From the NCBI GenBank assembly GCA_030152405.1, contig JASLJL010000261.1, positions 1 through 11,591 of the forward strand: 11,591 nucleotides of DNA, in the 5' to 3' direction. Made by a program: the position numbers and the translations under genes. Numbering within the stretch: the first letter of the stretch is position 1; each line of letters begins with the position of its first letter. The stretch comes from Gordonia sp. (in: high G+C Gram-positive bacteria) (lineage in GTDB: Bacteria > Actinomycetota > Actinomycetes > Mycobacteriales > Mycobacteriaceae). Shown piece after piece: positions 1 to 6,721 of this stretch. A model generated the notes under the pieces. The model had not been told where the DNA came from. It saw nothing but the letters and a program-made list of their open reading frames with translations, and did not search any database.

Positions 1-323
1 CAGCGCGCGTACTCCGACATTACGAGGACGAGGGTCTGCTGGAACCGTCGAGGACGTCGAACGGCTACCGCGACTACGGTCCGGACGACATCGGAACCGT
101 GGCACGCATCCGGCTGATGATCGACGCCGGTCTCAACACCGCGACGATCAGGCGGTACCTGGACTGCGTCGAGTCGGGGAGCGACGGGATGTCCGTCGTG
201 ATGTGCCCGGCCCTCCGCGGCCAGTTGGACGCGGTGGCGGCGCGGCTCGACGACGACGCCGCCCGCATCGACCGGACCCGGACGGGCATCGACCGTCTGA
301 CGGATTTCGCGTGCAGATCGTGA
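1..323 (+). CDS. MerR-family transcriptional regulator (5' end missing)
   Basis: This is the C-terminal part of a MerR-type DNA-binding regulator; reading starts at base 3 and stops at TGA 321-323. The visible protein opens with ARVLRHYEDEGLLEPSR and then NGYRDYGPDDI. This is the second half of the MerR winged helix (the HYE-x-EGLL and NGYRxY signatures). A helical segment with RIRLMIDAGL follows, then a dimerisation helix rich in Asp and Arg. Compared with the family, about 14 N-terminal residues lie outside the window. Three cysteines are present (YLDCV, VMCPA, FACRS), but their spacing matches no metal-binding MerR pattern I recognise, so the ligand is unknown. The effector region is very short, as in many small MerR regulators. 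The last codons and the stop lie inside the long hairpin at 305-353. The gene is convergent with the ABC permease, so the two are not co-transcribed. Confidence 0.9.
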   Translation, partial: ARVLRHYEDEGLLEPSRTSNGYRDYGPDDIGTVARIRLMIDAGLNTATIRRYLDCVESGSDGMSVVMCPALRGQLDAVAARLDDDAARIDRTRTGIDRLTDFACRS

Positions 324-353
324 CCCGTATGTGGTCACGATCTACACGCGAAA
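305..353. terminator. Long hairpin, probable bidirectional terminator
   Basis: Bases 305-325 are the reverse complement of 333-353 with a single mismatch (C314 against A344), giving 20 pairs around a 7-base loop at 326-332. The uninterrupted core is AGATCGTGACC paired with GGTCACGATCT. It sits between two convergent genes: it contains the MerR stop codon and begins 25 bases after the permease stop codon. No U-tract follows on either strand, which is common for actinobacterial terminators. An operator role is possible but less likely at a 3' end. Confidence 0.75.
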
Positions 354-377
354 GTCTTGTCGGCGTCACGGCGAGCG

Positions 378-1565
378 CTACTTGCCCAACGCCTTCTTCC
401 AGGAGACGCGCGAGCCGGTCATGAGGACGGAGCGGCGGTAGATCTGCCCGGAGATCCAGACCGCGAAGCCGGTGACCAGCGCCATCAGCAGCGCGGATCC
501 GGCGACCTCTGTCCAGTCGGCGTAGCCGGTCGCGACTCGCATCGGGATGACGGTCGACGAGAACGGCGGGATCCAGGCCAGCACCTTCATCACGCTGGAG
601 TCGGGTGCGCTGATGCCGAAGATGCCCGCGTACATCGCTCCCATCGCGACGATCATCAGCGGCCACGCGGCGCTGTTGATCTCCTCCTGCCGTGACACCA
701 TCGCGCCGGTCGCAGCGTAGAGGGCGGCGAAGAACAGGAAGCCGAGGAGCAGCCAGATCACGGACACGCCGACCATCGAGTAGGCGACGTCGGGGATCGT
801 GAGCAGCCCGGTCGCTCGGGCGGTGACGAGTGCGACGGCGGCCAAGACCACCGTCGACGCGATCTGCACGACGCCGATTCCGAGGATCTTGCCCCACAGC
901 AGTTGGGCGGGCTTCACCGTCGCCAGCAGGATCTCGACGATCCGCGACACCTTCTCCTCGACGACACCGACGGCGACGGCCATGCCGCCGCCGAAGATCA
1001 CCAAGAACATCAGGATCGTCCCCACGTACGACAACGCGACACGCTCACCCTGCGCGGGCGGAACGTCCTTCGTGCGTTCGAGCGAGACGGTCGCCTGACG
1101 CTGGACCGTCGTCGGGTCGACGCCGGCCTTCAGCAGCGCGTCGGCGACCGCAGACGAGGAGACGCCGCTCTTGATGGCGGCTTCGACAGTCGTGTCGAGG
1201 GTGTCTTCGGAGAACACGCGCAGGGTGCCGTCCGGTTGAGCGACGACGGCGGCGGTGACGTCGCCGTCGGCCGCCTTCGCACGGGCATCGGCTTCGTCGA
1301 CGAGCCGCAGGGTGACGTCGAGCTGCTCGCCGGTCGCCACGATCGCCGACTTCGCCGCGGCGCTGACGCCCTGCGTGGCGATCGTCTCGACCTTCGCGTC
1401 GTCCTTGCCGACGAAGTGGGACGCGACGAGACATCCGACAACGGCGACGAGCAGCATGATCACGTTGGTGACGATGAACGAGCGGGTCTTGACCCTGGTC
1501 GTGATCTCGCGGGCCGCGATCAGGCGGATCGTCGTCCAGGACGAGGCGGGCTGGGGTGCGCTCAT
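378..1565 (-). CDS. ABC-2 type transporter permease (NatB-like)
   Basis: This is a 395-residue membrane subunit of an ABC exporter. The first predicted membrane helix is at about residues 30-50. A large extracytoplasmic domain (about 51-178, soluble and rich in Ala, Asp and Val) follows, and then about five more helices (near 179-200, 226-250, 263-288, 300-320 and 356-378). The segment EEKVSRIVEILLATVKP followed by LLWGKILG is the characteristic cytoplasmic coupling region of the ABC-2/NatB-like group. The start MSAPQ is chosen because its ATG overlaps the ATPase stop codon as ATGA (1562-1565); longer readings would run back through the ATPase gene. It is the last gene of the XRE-ATPase-permease operon and is followed by the hairpin at 305-353. 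The family includes sodium exporters and drug or lipid exporters. Nothing in the sequence fixes the substrate. Confidence 0.93.
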   Translation of the reverse strand: MSAPQPASSWTTIRLIAAREITTRVKTRSFIVTNVIMLLVAVVGCLVASHFVGKDDAKVETIATQGVSAAAKSAIVATGEQLDVTLRLVDEADARAKAADGDVTAAVVAQPDGTLRVFSEDTLDTTVEAAIKSGVSSSAVADALLKAGVDPTTVQRQATVSLERTKDVPPAQGERVALSYVGTILMFLVIFGGGMAVAVGVVEEKVSRIVEILLATVKPAQLLWGKILGIGVVQIASTVVLAAVALVTARATGLLTIPDVAYSMVGVSVIWLLLGFLFFAALYAATGAMVSRQEEINSAAWPLMIVAMGAMYAGIFGISAPDSSVMKVLAWIPPFSSTVIPMRVATGYADWTEVAGSALLMALVTGFAVWISGQIYRRSVLMTGSRVSWKKALGK

Positions 1566-2473
1566 GCCGCGGTCACCACCTCTCGGAACAACTCCGTCAG
1601 GTCCGGTTTCTCGGAGACGAACCCGTGCACGGGGCCGCTGGCCAGGGCGCGCGCCAGGATCTCCTGGTCGTCGTGCGAGCCGTCCACCCGGACCACCGTG
1701 GTGGCGGGGGAGTAGTCGACGTCGATCACGCCGGCGAGCCCGTCGGCCCATCCGGCCGGTGCGGCGGGGGCGTCCACCCGAAGTCGCAGCCCGCCCGTGG
1801 ATCGAAGTTCGTCAACGGTGCCGAGAGCGCGCATGGCCCCCTTTGCGACGATGCCGACGCGGTCGCAGAGTCGTTGGACGAGCTCGAGCTGATGACTCGA
1901 GAAGAGGACGGGCACGCCGCCCGCCGCCTTCTCGACGATCACTTCGCTCATCACGTCGACGGCCACCGGGTCAAGGCCCGAGAACGGCTCGTCGAGGACG
2001 AGGAGATCGGGATCGAAGACGAGGGCCGCGGCGAGCTGGACACGCTGCTGGTTTCCCAGCGACAGCGAAGCGACGTCGTCGTCGATCCGGCCGGCGATCC
2101 CCAGCCTCTCCGTCCAGTACGCGGTCCGGTCGGCGGCGTCGGACGCCGACAGTCCGTGCAGACGTGCCAGGTAGACGAGCTGCGCGCCGACCTTCATCTT
2201 CGGATACAGGCCGCGTTCTTCGGGCATGTACCCGATGCGGCGACGAGTGTCGGAGTCGATCGCGGATCCGCCGAATCGGACCTCGCCGCGATCGGCCGCG
2301 AGCACCCCGAGGATGATGCGCATGGTGGTCGACTTGCCCGCGCCGTTCGATCCGACGAAGCCGAACACCTCGCCGGGCGCGACGCCGAATGTCATGTCGG
2401 TGAGAGCCGTGACGTCGCCGAAGCGTTTGTCGAGGCCGATCACCTCCAGGCCGCCTGAGGTTGTGGACGTCAT
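1562..2473 (-). CDS. ABC transporter ATP-binding protein (NatA-like)
   Basis: This 303-residue nucleotide-binding subunit powers the adjacent permease. Walker A is GSNGAGKST (41-49). The Q-loop region reads IGYMPEERGLYP (80-91), with Glu at the Gln position, as is frequent in NatA-type ATPases. The signature is LSLGNQQ (137-143) instead of the canonical LSGGQ, which is tolerated in this subgroup. Walker B is LLVLDEP (157-163, catalytic Glu162), followed by the D-loop SGLDP, and the H-loop is FSSHQ (His194). About 100 extra C-terminal residues form the accessory domain usual for NatA-type proteins. The start MTSTTS has a GAAGGGAA ribosome site a few bases upstream and overlaps the XRE stop codon as ATGA (2470-2473). 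The permease start overlaps this gene's stop codon in the same way, so translation of all three is probably coupled. Confidence 0.95.
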   Translation of the reverse strand: MTSTTSGGLEVIGLDKRFGDVTALTDMTFGVAPGEVFGFVGSNGAGKSTTMRIILGVLAADRGEVRFGGSAIDSDTRRRIGYMPEERGLYPKMKVGAQLVYLARLHGLSASDAADRTAYWTERLGIAGRIDDDVASLSLGNQQRVQLAAALVFDPDLLVLDEPFSGLDPVAVDVMSEVIVEKAAGGVPVLFSSHQLELVQRLCDRVGIVAKGAMRALGTVDELRSTGGLRLRVDAPAAPAGWADGLAGVIDVDYSPATTVVRVDGSHDDQEILARALASGPVHGFVSEKPDLTELFREVVTAA

Positions 2474-2757
2474 GGGTTCCCTTCGTTGAGGTCGGCGTGG
2501 GGGAGTCGGCGGACACGCGCCGGTTCGGGGATCGGTGGGAACTCGGTGCGGGAGAACACCGCTTCGACGGGCATCTCGAAGACCTCGCCGATCCGCATCG
2601 CGAGGTCGAGGCTGGGGTAGTAGTCGCCGCGTTCGATGGAGCCGAGCGACTGGACGTTGACGTCGATGCGCTGCGCGAGGTCGGCGCGCGACATCCGACG
2701 ATCGGCGCGCAGCGCTGCGATGCGATTGTGGATCGCTCGACGCTGTCGCGCAGACAT
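2470..2757 (-). CDS. Small XRE-type helix-turn-helix regulator
   Basis: This is a 95-residue protein with a single XRE (Cro/C1-type) helix-turn-helix. It runs from RIAALRADRRMSRADLAQRIDV (from residue 12) through NVQSLGSIERGDYYPSLDLAMRIGEVF (to residue 60), followed by EMPVEAVFSR and a short Pro-rich tail. The family binds operator DNA as a dimer, and no ligand domain is present. The start MSARQ (ATG 2757-2755) is preferred because the promoter next to it would begin transcription one base away. An alternative MIGIMSARQ start four codons upstream (2769) would lie inside the -10 box. There is no Shine-Dalgarno sequence, consistent with a leaderless mRNA. Its stop overlaps the ATPase start, so it heads the ABC operon and most likely regulates that operon, including itself. 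Small HTH genes fused this way to NatAB-like pairs are a recurring arrangement in actinobacteria. Confidence 0.9.
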   Translation of the reverse strand: MSARQRRAIHNRIAALRADRRMSRADLAQRIDVNVQSLGSIERGDYYPSLDLAMRIGEVFEMPVEAVFSRTEFPPIPEPARVRRLPHADLNEGNP

Positions 2758-2793
2758 GATCCCGATCATTGTGAATTCGCAACACGGTGTCAA
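2757..2793 (-). promoter_or_regulatory. Promoter of the XRE-ABC operon with operator-like palindrome
   Basis: Read on the minus strand, TTGACA (2793-2788) is a perfect -35 box. A 17-base spacer follows, and then AATGAT (2770-2765) as a -10 box matching four of six consensus positions. Start-site spacing puts +1 at about 2758-2757, on the A of the XRE start codon. Overlapping the spacer is TTGTGAATTCGCAA (plus strand, 2769-2782), a 14-base palindrome with one mismatched pair. Beside it is ACAC-G-GTGT (2782-2790), which overlaps the -35 box. Either could be the binding site of the XRE protein. Confidence 0.65.
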
Positions 2794-2938
2794 GGGACTC
2801 GGGACGCCTCGCCGGTTCGTCACGTCGTGCGTGTGGTGTGAAATCGCCCTCTTTCGGCGCGTGGGGGCTAACGCTGAGCATCCTCGCCGACGATGATCTA
2901 GGTGTAAGTTCCGCACCTGTCTCGGGGAGGAGACACCC
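2758..2938. other. Intergenic region between divergent XRE operon and small basic ORF
   Basis: Bases 2758-2793 carry the operon promoter. The rest has a somewhat lower GC content than its surroundings. A weak -10-like TAAGTT (2905-2910) lies 29 bases before the small ORF start without a recognisable -35 box, and a strong purine-rich ribosome site is at 2924-2932. Open frames reading through this stretch on the minus strand lack coding character and look like extensions of the XRE frame. Confidence 0.5.
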
Positions 2939-3088
2939 ATGACGTCGAGCCGTCAGCGACGCCGTCCGTCGTTCGTCACATTTGTCCGCAGCCTGTCCGG
3001 TCGTCGCCGCAGCGCGGCCGCGCTCGCCGAGCAGAGCGAACGGCTGGCTACCACGGCCGAGCTCACTGCGTTGCGACTCGTACGCTGA
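2939..3088 (+). CDS. Small basic protein, 49 residues, unknown function
   Basis: This short ORF begins MTSSRQRRRPSF and ends ALRLVR. It has 11 arginines, no lysine and only three glutamates, so it is strongly basic. Residues 1-24 are an Arg-rich patch and about 25-49 could form an amphipathic helix. Support for translation comes from an excellent Shine-Dalgarno sequence (GGGGAGGAG, 2924-2932, six bases before the ATG), better than that of most genes in the window, and from GC-rich third codon positions. It has no membrane segment, signal peptide or motif I recognise; an RNA- or DNA-binding role would be a guess from charge alone. Its last 26 bases overlap the 3' end of the S4 gene on the other strand. 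It may be too short for automatic gene callers. Confidence 0.6.
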   Translation: MTSSRQRRRPSFVTFVRSLSGRRRSAAALAEQSERLATTAELTALRLVR

Positions 3089-3275
3089 CTCCGCCGAGCT
3101 CCACCACGTCGTCGTGCGTCAGTTGACGCCCGCGGCGCGTCTCGACCTCTCCGTTCACCGACACCATGCCGTCGCCGATGACGATCTTCGCGTCAGCACC
3201 CGTGTCGATGAGGTTCGCAAGCTTCAGGAATTGTCCCAGCCGAATGGTGTCGTCTCGGATCTCGATGGCGTCCAT
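3063..3275 (-). CDS. S4-domain RNA-binding protein
   Basis: This 70-residue protein consists almost entirely of one S4 RNA-binding domain (about residues 10-60): IRLGQFLKLANLIDTGADAK, then a GMVSVNGEVETRRGRQL segment and VVELGG. The pattern of a small helical pair followed by VxVNGExExRRGxxL is typical of stand-alone S4 proteins of the YbcJ/YaaA class. These bind structured RNA or ribosomal particles in the cytoplasm; their exact role is poorly defined. The start MDAIEIRDD gives the full domain with a normal short N-terminus, and GAGGCAG upstream could be a weak ribosome site. The gene is divergent from lysX (59 bases between the start codons). Tail-to-tail, it overlaps the 49-residue ORF by 26 bases. 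Its position next to a tRNA-synthetase fusion does not by itself imply a shared function. Confidence 0.9.
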   Translation of the reverse strand: MDAIEIRDDTIRLGQFLKLANLIDTGADAKIVIGDGMVSVNGEVETRRGRQLTHDDVVELGGVSVRVATQ

Positions 3276-3321
3276 GCCGCCATTCTGCCTCGTGGCGTGA
3301 GCGCGGGCTCGTCGGCAGGAC

Positions 3322-3335
3322 TACCGTCAGCGTCA
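3322..3335 (+). promoter_or_regulatory. Probable -10 box of lysX, leaderless start
   Basis: TACCGT (3322-3327) fits the actinobacterial TANNNT -10 pattern and ends seven bases before the lysX ATG at 3335. Transcription would therefore begin at or one base before the start codon. There is no convincing -35 box and no Shine-Dalgarno sequence ahead of the ATG, which agrees with a leaderless mRNA. Confidence 0.5.
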
Positions 3336-6300
3336 TGACCGAGACCCGCTCATCGAGGACCCCGGCCGAACTCTCGTCTCGGGAGGCCGCGCGCAAGGCG
3401 GCCGCAGCACGACGGGCGGCGGCCTCCGTCGGCCGGATCTCGCATCCGAAGGGCTTCGGCCACACCGTCCCGAACCGGGCCGGGGCGGTGCTCGGCCTCC
3501 TGGCGGCGGTGTCGCTGCTGTCGACGGTGATTCCCCCGGTCCACCACCTCCTGCAGGTCCCGCGGACCTTCGTGGACAGCTACATCTTCCCGATGCCCGG
3601 CACCAGCCTCGCGTGGACGGTGGCGCTCGGTCTGATGGCGGTGTCCCTCGGGCAGCGCAAGCGAATCGCCTGGTGGATCACGTTCGCCTTCCTGTTCCTG
3701 TACGCCACCGCCAACTTCCTGGTGGTGCTGGTCGCGAGATCCGACCGACGATGGCACGACGAGTGGATCCCCTCGCTGATCGGTCTGGGCGTCGACCTGC
3801 TCGCGATGGGAATCCTGATCGCCGCGTACCGGCAGTTCAGCACCCGAGTCCGACGCGGCGCGATCCTCGCGTCGCTCGGCGTGCTGATCGTCGGACTCAC
3901 CGCGGGCACCCTCGCCGGATGGGGACTGGTGACGATCGCGCCGGGCTCCCTGCAGAGTCACGAGCGGCTGCCGTACGCGTTCAACCACGTGGTCGCCTTC
4001 TCGACACTCGAGATGAGACGTCTCGGCGATCACCACAGCAACTGGACGGTCAACTGGCTACTCGGTCTCTTCGGTGCGCTCGCCCTGATCGCCGCGGCCA
4101 TCGTCCTGTTCCGCTCCCAACGCCTCGCGTCGCTGATGACCGCCACCGACGAGCAGCTGATCCGAACCCTCCTGGAGACCTACGGCGAAGACGACTCGCT
4201 CGGCTACTTCTCCACCCGTCGAGACAAGGGCGTCGTGTTCTCACCGGACGGTCGGGCGGCGATCACGTATCGAGTGGAACTGTCGACGGCGGTCGCCGGA
4301 GGCGACCCGATCGGCGACCCCGATTCGTGGCCGGAGGCCATCGCCGAGTACATGGCGTTGGCCGAGAAGTACGGCTGGCACCCGGCCGTCCTCGGCGCGA
4401 GCACCCTCGGCGCCGAGGCGTACCACTCGGCGGGTCTCACCGCCCTCAACATCGGCGACGAGGCGATCCTCTACGTCTCCGACTACACGCTGTCGGGCCC
4501 GGACATGAAGAACGTTCGCAACTCGGTGTCGCGCGCCAAACGCGCCGGCGTGAGCGTCCGCATGCGCCGCATGAAAGACCTGGAATGGCCGGAGATCGGC
4601 GAGGTGGTCCGTCGTGCCGACGAGTGGCGCGACACCGAGGAGGAACGCGGCTTCGCGATGGCCCTCAGCCGGGTCGGCGACCCCGACGACGGCGACTGCC
4701 TCCTCGTCGAGGCCGTCGAACACGAGGGAACCGAGAACGAACGAGTGATCGGCATGCTGTCGTTCGTGCCGTGGGGCCGCAGCGGGGTGTCGCTCGATCT
4801 GATGCGACGCGATCGCAACGGGCCCAACGGCGTCGTCGAAACGATGGTGTCCGAACTCGCACGCAACGCCGAGAGCGTGGGCGTCACCCGGATCTCGTTG
4901 AACTTCGCGGCGTTCCGAGACTTCTTCGAGAAGGGCGACCAGATCGGCGCCGGTCCGGTCATGAAGGCGTCGCACGGTGTGCTGACCTTCTTCTCGCGCT
5001 TCTTCCAGATGGAGTCGCTGTACAAGTCGAACGCGAAGTACCGCCCGACCTGGGTGCCGCGCTACCTCTGCTACGAAGACGGACTGTCGATCCCGCGCGC
5101 AGGACTCGCCTCGGTGACCGCAGAGGGTTTCGTCCAGCTCCCGGGACGCAAGTGGCGCGACCGCCAGTACACGAAGGGCGCGCCGTCGATCCCCGCCGGC
5201 ATCGATCTGGACGAGTTGATCGAGGACCTGCGACGGTCCGCGTCCGCCGCCGCGGCGCCCGTCGTCGCCCGGCCGGAACAGGTGCGAGTCAGGCTCGCGA
5301 AGCTCGACCGGCTCGCCGATCAGGGCGTGGATCCGTATCCGGTCGCCGAACGCCCGTCCCACACGGTGGCGCAGGCCGTCGACGAACCGGTCGGTGCCCG
5401 GGTCTCGGTGGCGGGCCGCGTGACTAGGCTGCGTGACTTCGGCAGCGTCGTCTTCGCGCGAGTCCACGATTGGACCGGTGAGATCCAGCTGCTCGTCGAA
5501 CCGGCGACGGTGCAGGGAGCAGACTTCGCGTCCGCCCTCGACCTCGGTGACCTGATCGGCGTCTCGGGCGTGATCGGGACCAGTCGCTCCGGGGAGCTGT
5601 CGTTGATCGTCGACGAGTGGCGTCTCAACGGCAAGTGCCTCCATCCCCTGCCGGACAAGTGGAGCGGTCTCACCGACCCGGAGGCCAGAGTCCGGCAGCG
5701 GTACCTGGATCTCGCGGTGGACCCTCACGCTCGGGAGCTGCTCGTGACCCGGTCGGTCGTCGTGAAGGCGTTGCGGGATCACCTGTCCGACAACGGTTTC
5801 CTCGAGGTGGAGACGCCGATCCTCCAGCAGGTGCACGGCGGTGCCAACGCGACGCCGTTCCGCACGCACATCAACGCGTACAACCTCGACTTGTACCTGC
5901 GCATCGCGCCGGAGCTCTATCTGAAACGGCTCTGCGTCGGCGGCATGGAGAAGGTGTTCGAGCTCGGCCGGAACTTCCGCAACGAGGGAGTCGACTTCTC
6001 GCACAACCCGGAGTTCACCAGCCTGGAGGCATACGCCGCGCATCACGACTACCTGTCGATGATGACGCTGACGCGTGACATGATCGTCGCCGCGGCGACC
6101 GCCGCACACGGATCGCCGGTGATCTATCGAACCGGGGACGACGGCGACGTGACCGCTGTCGACGTCTCAGGGGAGTGGCCGGTCAAGACCGTGCACGGCG
6201 CGGTCTCCGAGGCTGTCGGCGTCCAGGTGACACCGCAGTCGTCCGTCGACGACCTGCGGGAACTCTGCAAGCGGCTCGACATCCCGCTGCGCCCGGACTG

Positions 6301-6715
6301 GGACGCCGGGCACGTCGTGCTCGAGATGTACGAGCACCTCGTCGAGGAGCAGACCGAGTTCCCGACGTTCTACACCGACTTCCCGACGTCGACGTCGCCG
6401 CTCACCCGAGCGCATCGGAGCGTCGACGGGGTGGCCGAGCGGTGGGATCTCGTCGCGTGGGGCGTGGAACTCGGGACCGCGTACACGGAGTTGACCGACC
6501 CGCTCGAACAGCGCAGGCGGCTCACGGAGCAGTCGGTCAAGGCGGCGGGCGGCGACGCGGAGGCGATGGAGATCGACGACGACTTCCTCACCGCACTCGA
6601 GTACGCGATGCCGCCGACCGGTGGCCTCGGCGTCGGCGTCGACCGCGTGGTCATGATGATCACCGGCACGTCGATCCGCGAGTCCCTCGCCTTCCCGCTC
6701 GCCAAACCGCAGTGA
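3335..6715 (+). CDS. lysX: Bifunctional lysylphosphatidylglycerol synthetase / lysine--tRNA ligase LysX
   Basis: This is a 1126-residue fusion in which one half makes lysyl-tRNA and the other transfers the lysine to phosphatidylglycerol in the membrane. After an Arg/Ala-rich cytoplasmic start come about six membrane helices (near 49-66, 91-106, 111-134, 147-165, 174-200 and 240-260). An MprF-type (DUF2156) lysyltransferase domain follows at about 272-595. After an Ala-rich linker (about 620-660) an OB-fold anticodon-binding domain begins near 680 (VSVAGRVTRLRDFG). The class II LysRS core follows, with LYLRIAPELYLKRL, motif 2 at 875-893 (FELGRNFRNEG, SHNPE) and motif 3 at 1096-1104 (GGLGVGVDR). 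All key motifs are intact. In Mycobacterium tuberculosis, LysX (slightly longer) gives lysinylated lipid and resistance to cationic peptides. A separate housekeeping LysRS gene is expected elsewhere in the genome. The stop lies six bases from that of the convergent alkC. Confidence 0.97.
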   Translation: MTETRSSRTPAELSSREAARKAAAARRAAASVGRISHPKGFGHTVPNRAGAVLGLLAAVSLLSTVIPPVHHLLQVPRTFVDSYIFPMPGTSLAWTVALGLMAVSLGQRKRIAWWITFAFLFLYATANFLVVLVARSDRRWHDEWIPSLIGLGVDLLAMGILIAAYRQFSTRVRRGAILASLGVLIVGLTAGTLAGWGLVTIAPGSLQSHERLPYAFNHVVAFSTLEMRRLGDHHSNWTVNWLLGLFGALALIAAAIVLFRSQRLASLMTATDEQLIRTLLETYGEDDSLGYFSTRRDKGVVFSPDGRAAITYRVELSTAVAGGDPIGDPDSWPEAIAEYMALAEKYGWHPAVLGASTLGAEAYHSAGLTALNIGDEAILYVSDYTLSGPDMKNVRNSVSRAKRAGVSVRMRRMKDLEWPEIGEVVRRADEWRDTEEERGFAMALSRVGDPDDGDCLLVEAVEHEGTENERVIGMLSFVPWGRSGVSLDLMRRDRNGPNGVVETMVSELARNAESVGVTRISLNFAAFRDFFEKGDQIGAGPVMKASHGVLTFFSRFFQMESLYKSNAKYRPTWVPRYLCYEDGLSIPRAGLASVTAEGFVQLPGRKWRDRQYTKGAPSIPAGIDLDELIEDLRRSASAAAAPVVARPEQVRVRLAKLDRLADQGVDPYPVAERPSHTVAQAVDEPVGARVSVAGRVTRLRDFGSVVFARVHDWTGEIQLLVEPATVQGADFASALDLGDLIGVSGVIGTSRSGELSLIVDEWRLNGKCLHPLPDKWSGLTDPEARVRQRYLDLAVDPHARELLVTRSVVVKALRDHLSDNGFLEVETPILQQVHGGANATPFRTHINAYNLDLYLRIAPELYLKRLCVGGMEKVFELGRNFRNEGVDFSHNPEFTSLEAYAAHHDYLSMMTLTRDMIVAAATAAHGSPVIYRTGDDGDVTAVDVSGEWPVKTVHGAVSEAVGVQVTPQSSVDDLRELCKRLDIPLRPDWDAGHVVLEMYEHLVEEQTEFPTFYTDFPTSTSPLTRAHRSVDGVAERWDLVAWGVELGTAYTELTDPLEQRRRLTEQSVKAAGGDAEAMEIDDDFLTALEYAMPPTGGLGVGVDRVVMMITGTSIRESLAFPLAKPQ

Positions 6716-6721
6716 GACGGG

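Noticed and set aside
2868..2876. GCTAACGCT near the small ORF as another copy of the 11-kb repeat family
   Set aside because: Only nine bases match, and the diagnostic TTGAGCC and GTCGAAA ends are absent.
2470..2940. Longer XRE protein starting at 2940
   Set aside because: The extra 61 residues have no coding character and the frame runs through the promoter; the 95-residue form fits the promoter and the family.
3613..5427. 604-codon plus-strand frame overlapping lysX
   Set aside because: Its Arg/Pro/Asp-rich translation is a frame-shifted shadow of LysX and has no family resemblance.
4241..6109. 622-codon open frame on the minus strand inside lysX
   Set aside because: It is antisense to the unambiguous LysX domains, has a low-complexity His/Arg/Asp-rich translation and no recognisable motif; long antisense frames are expected at this GC content.
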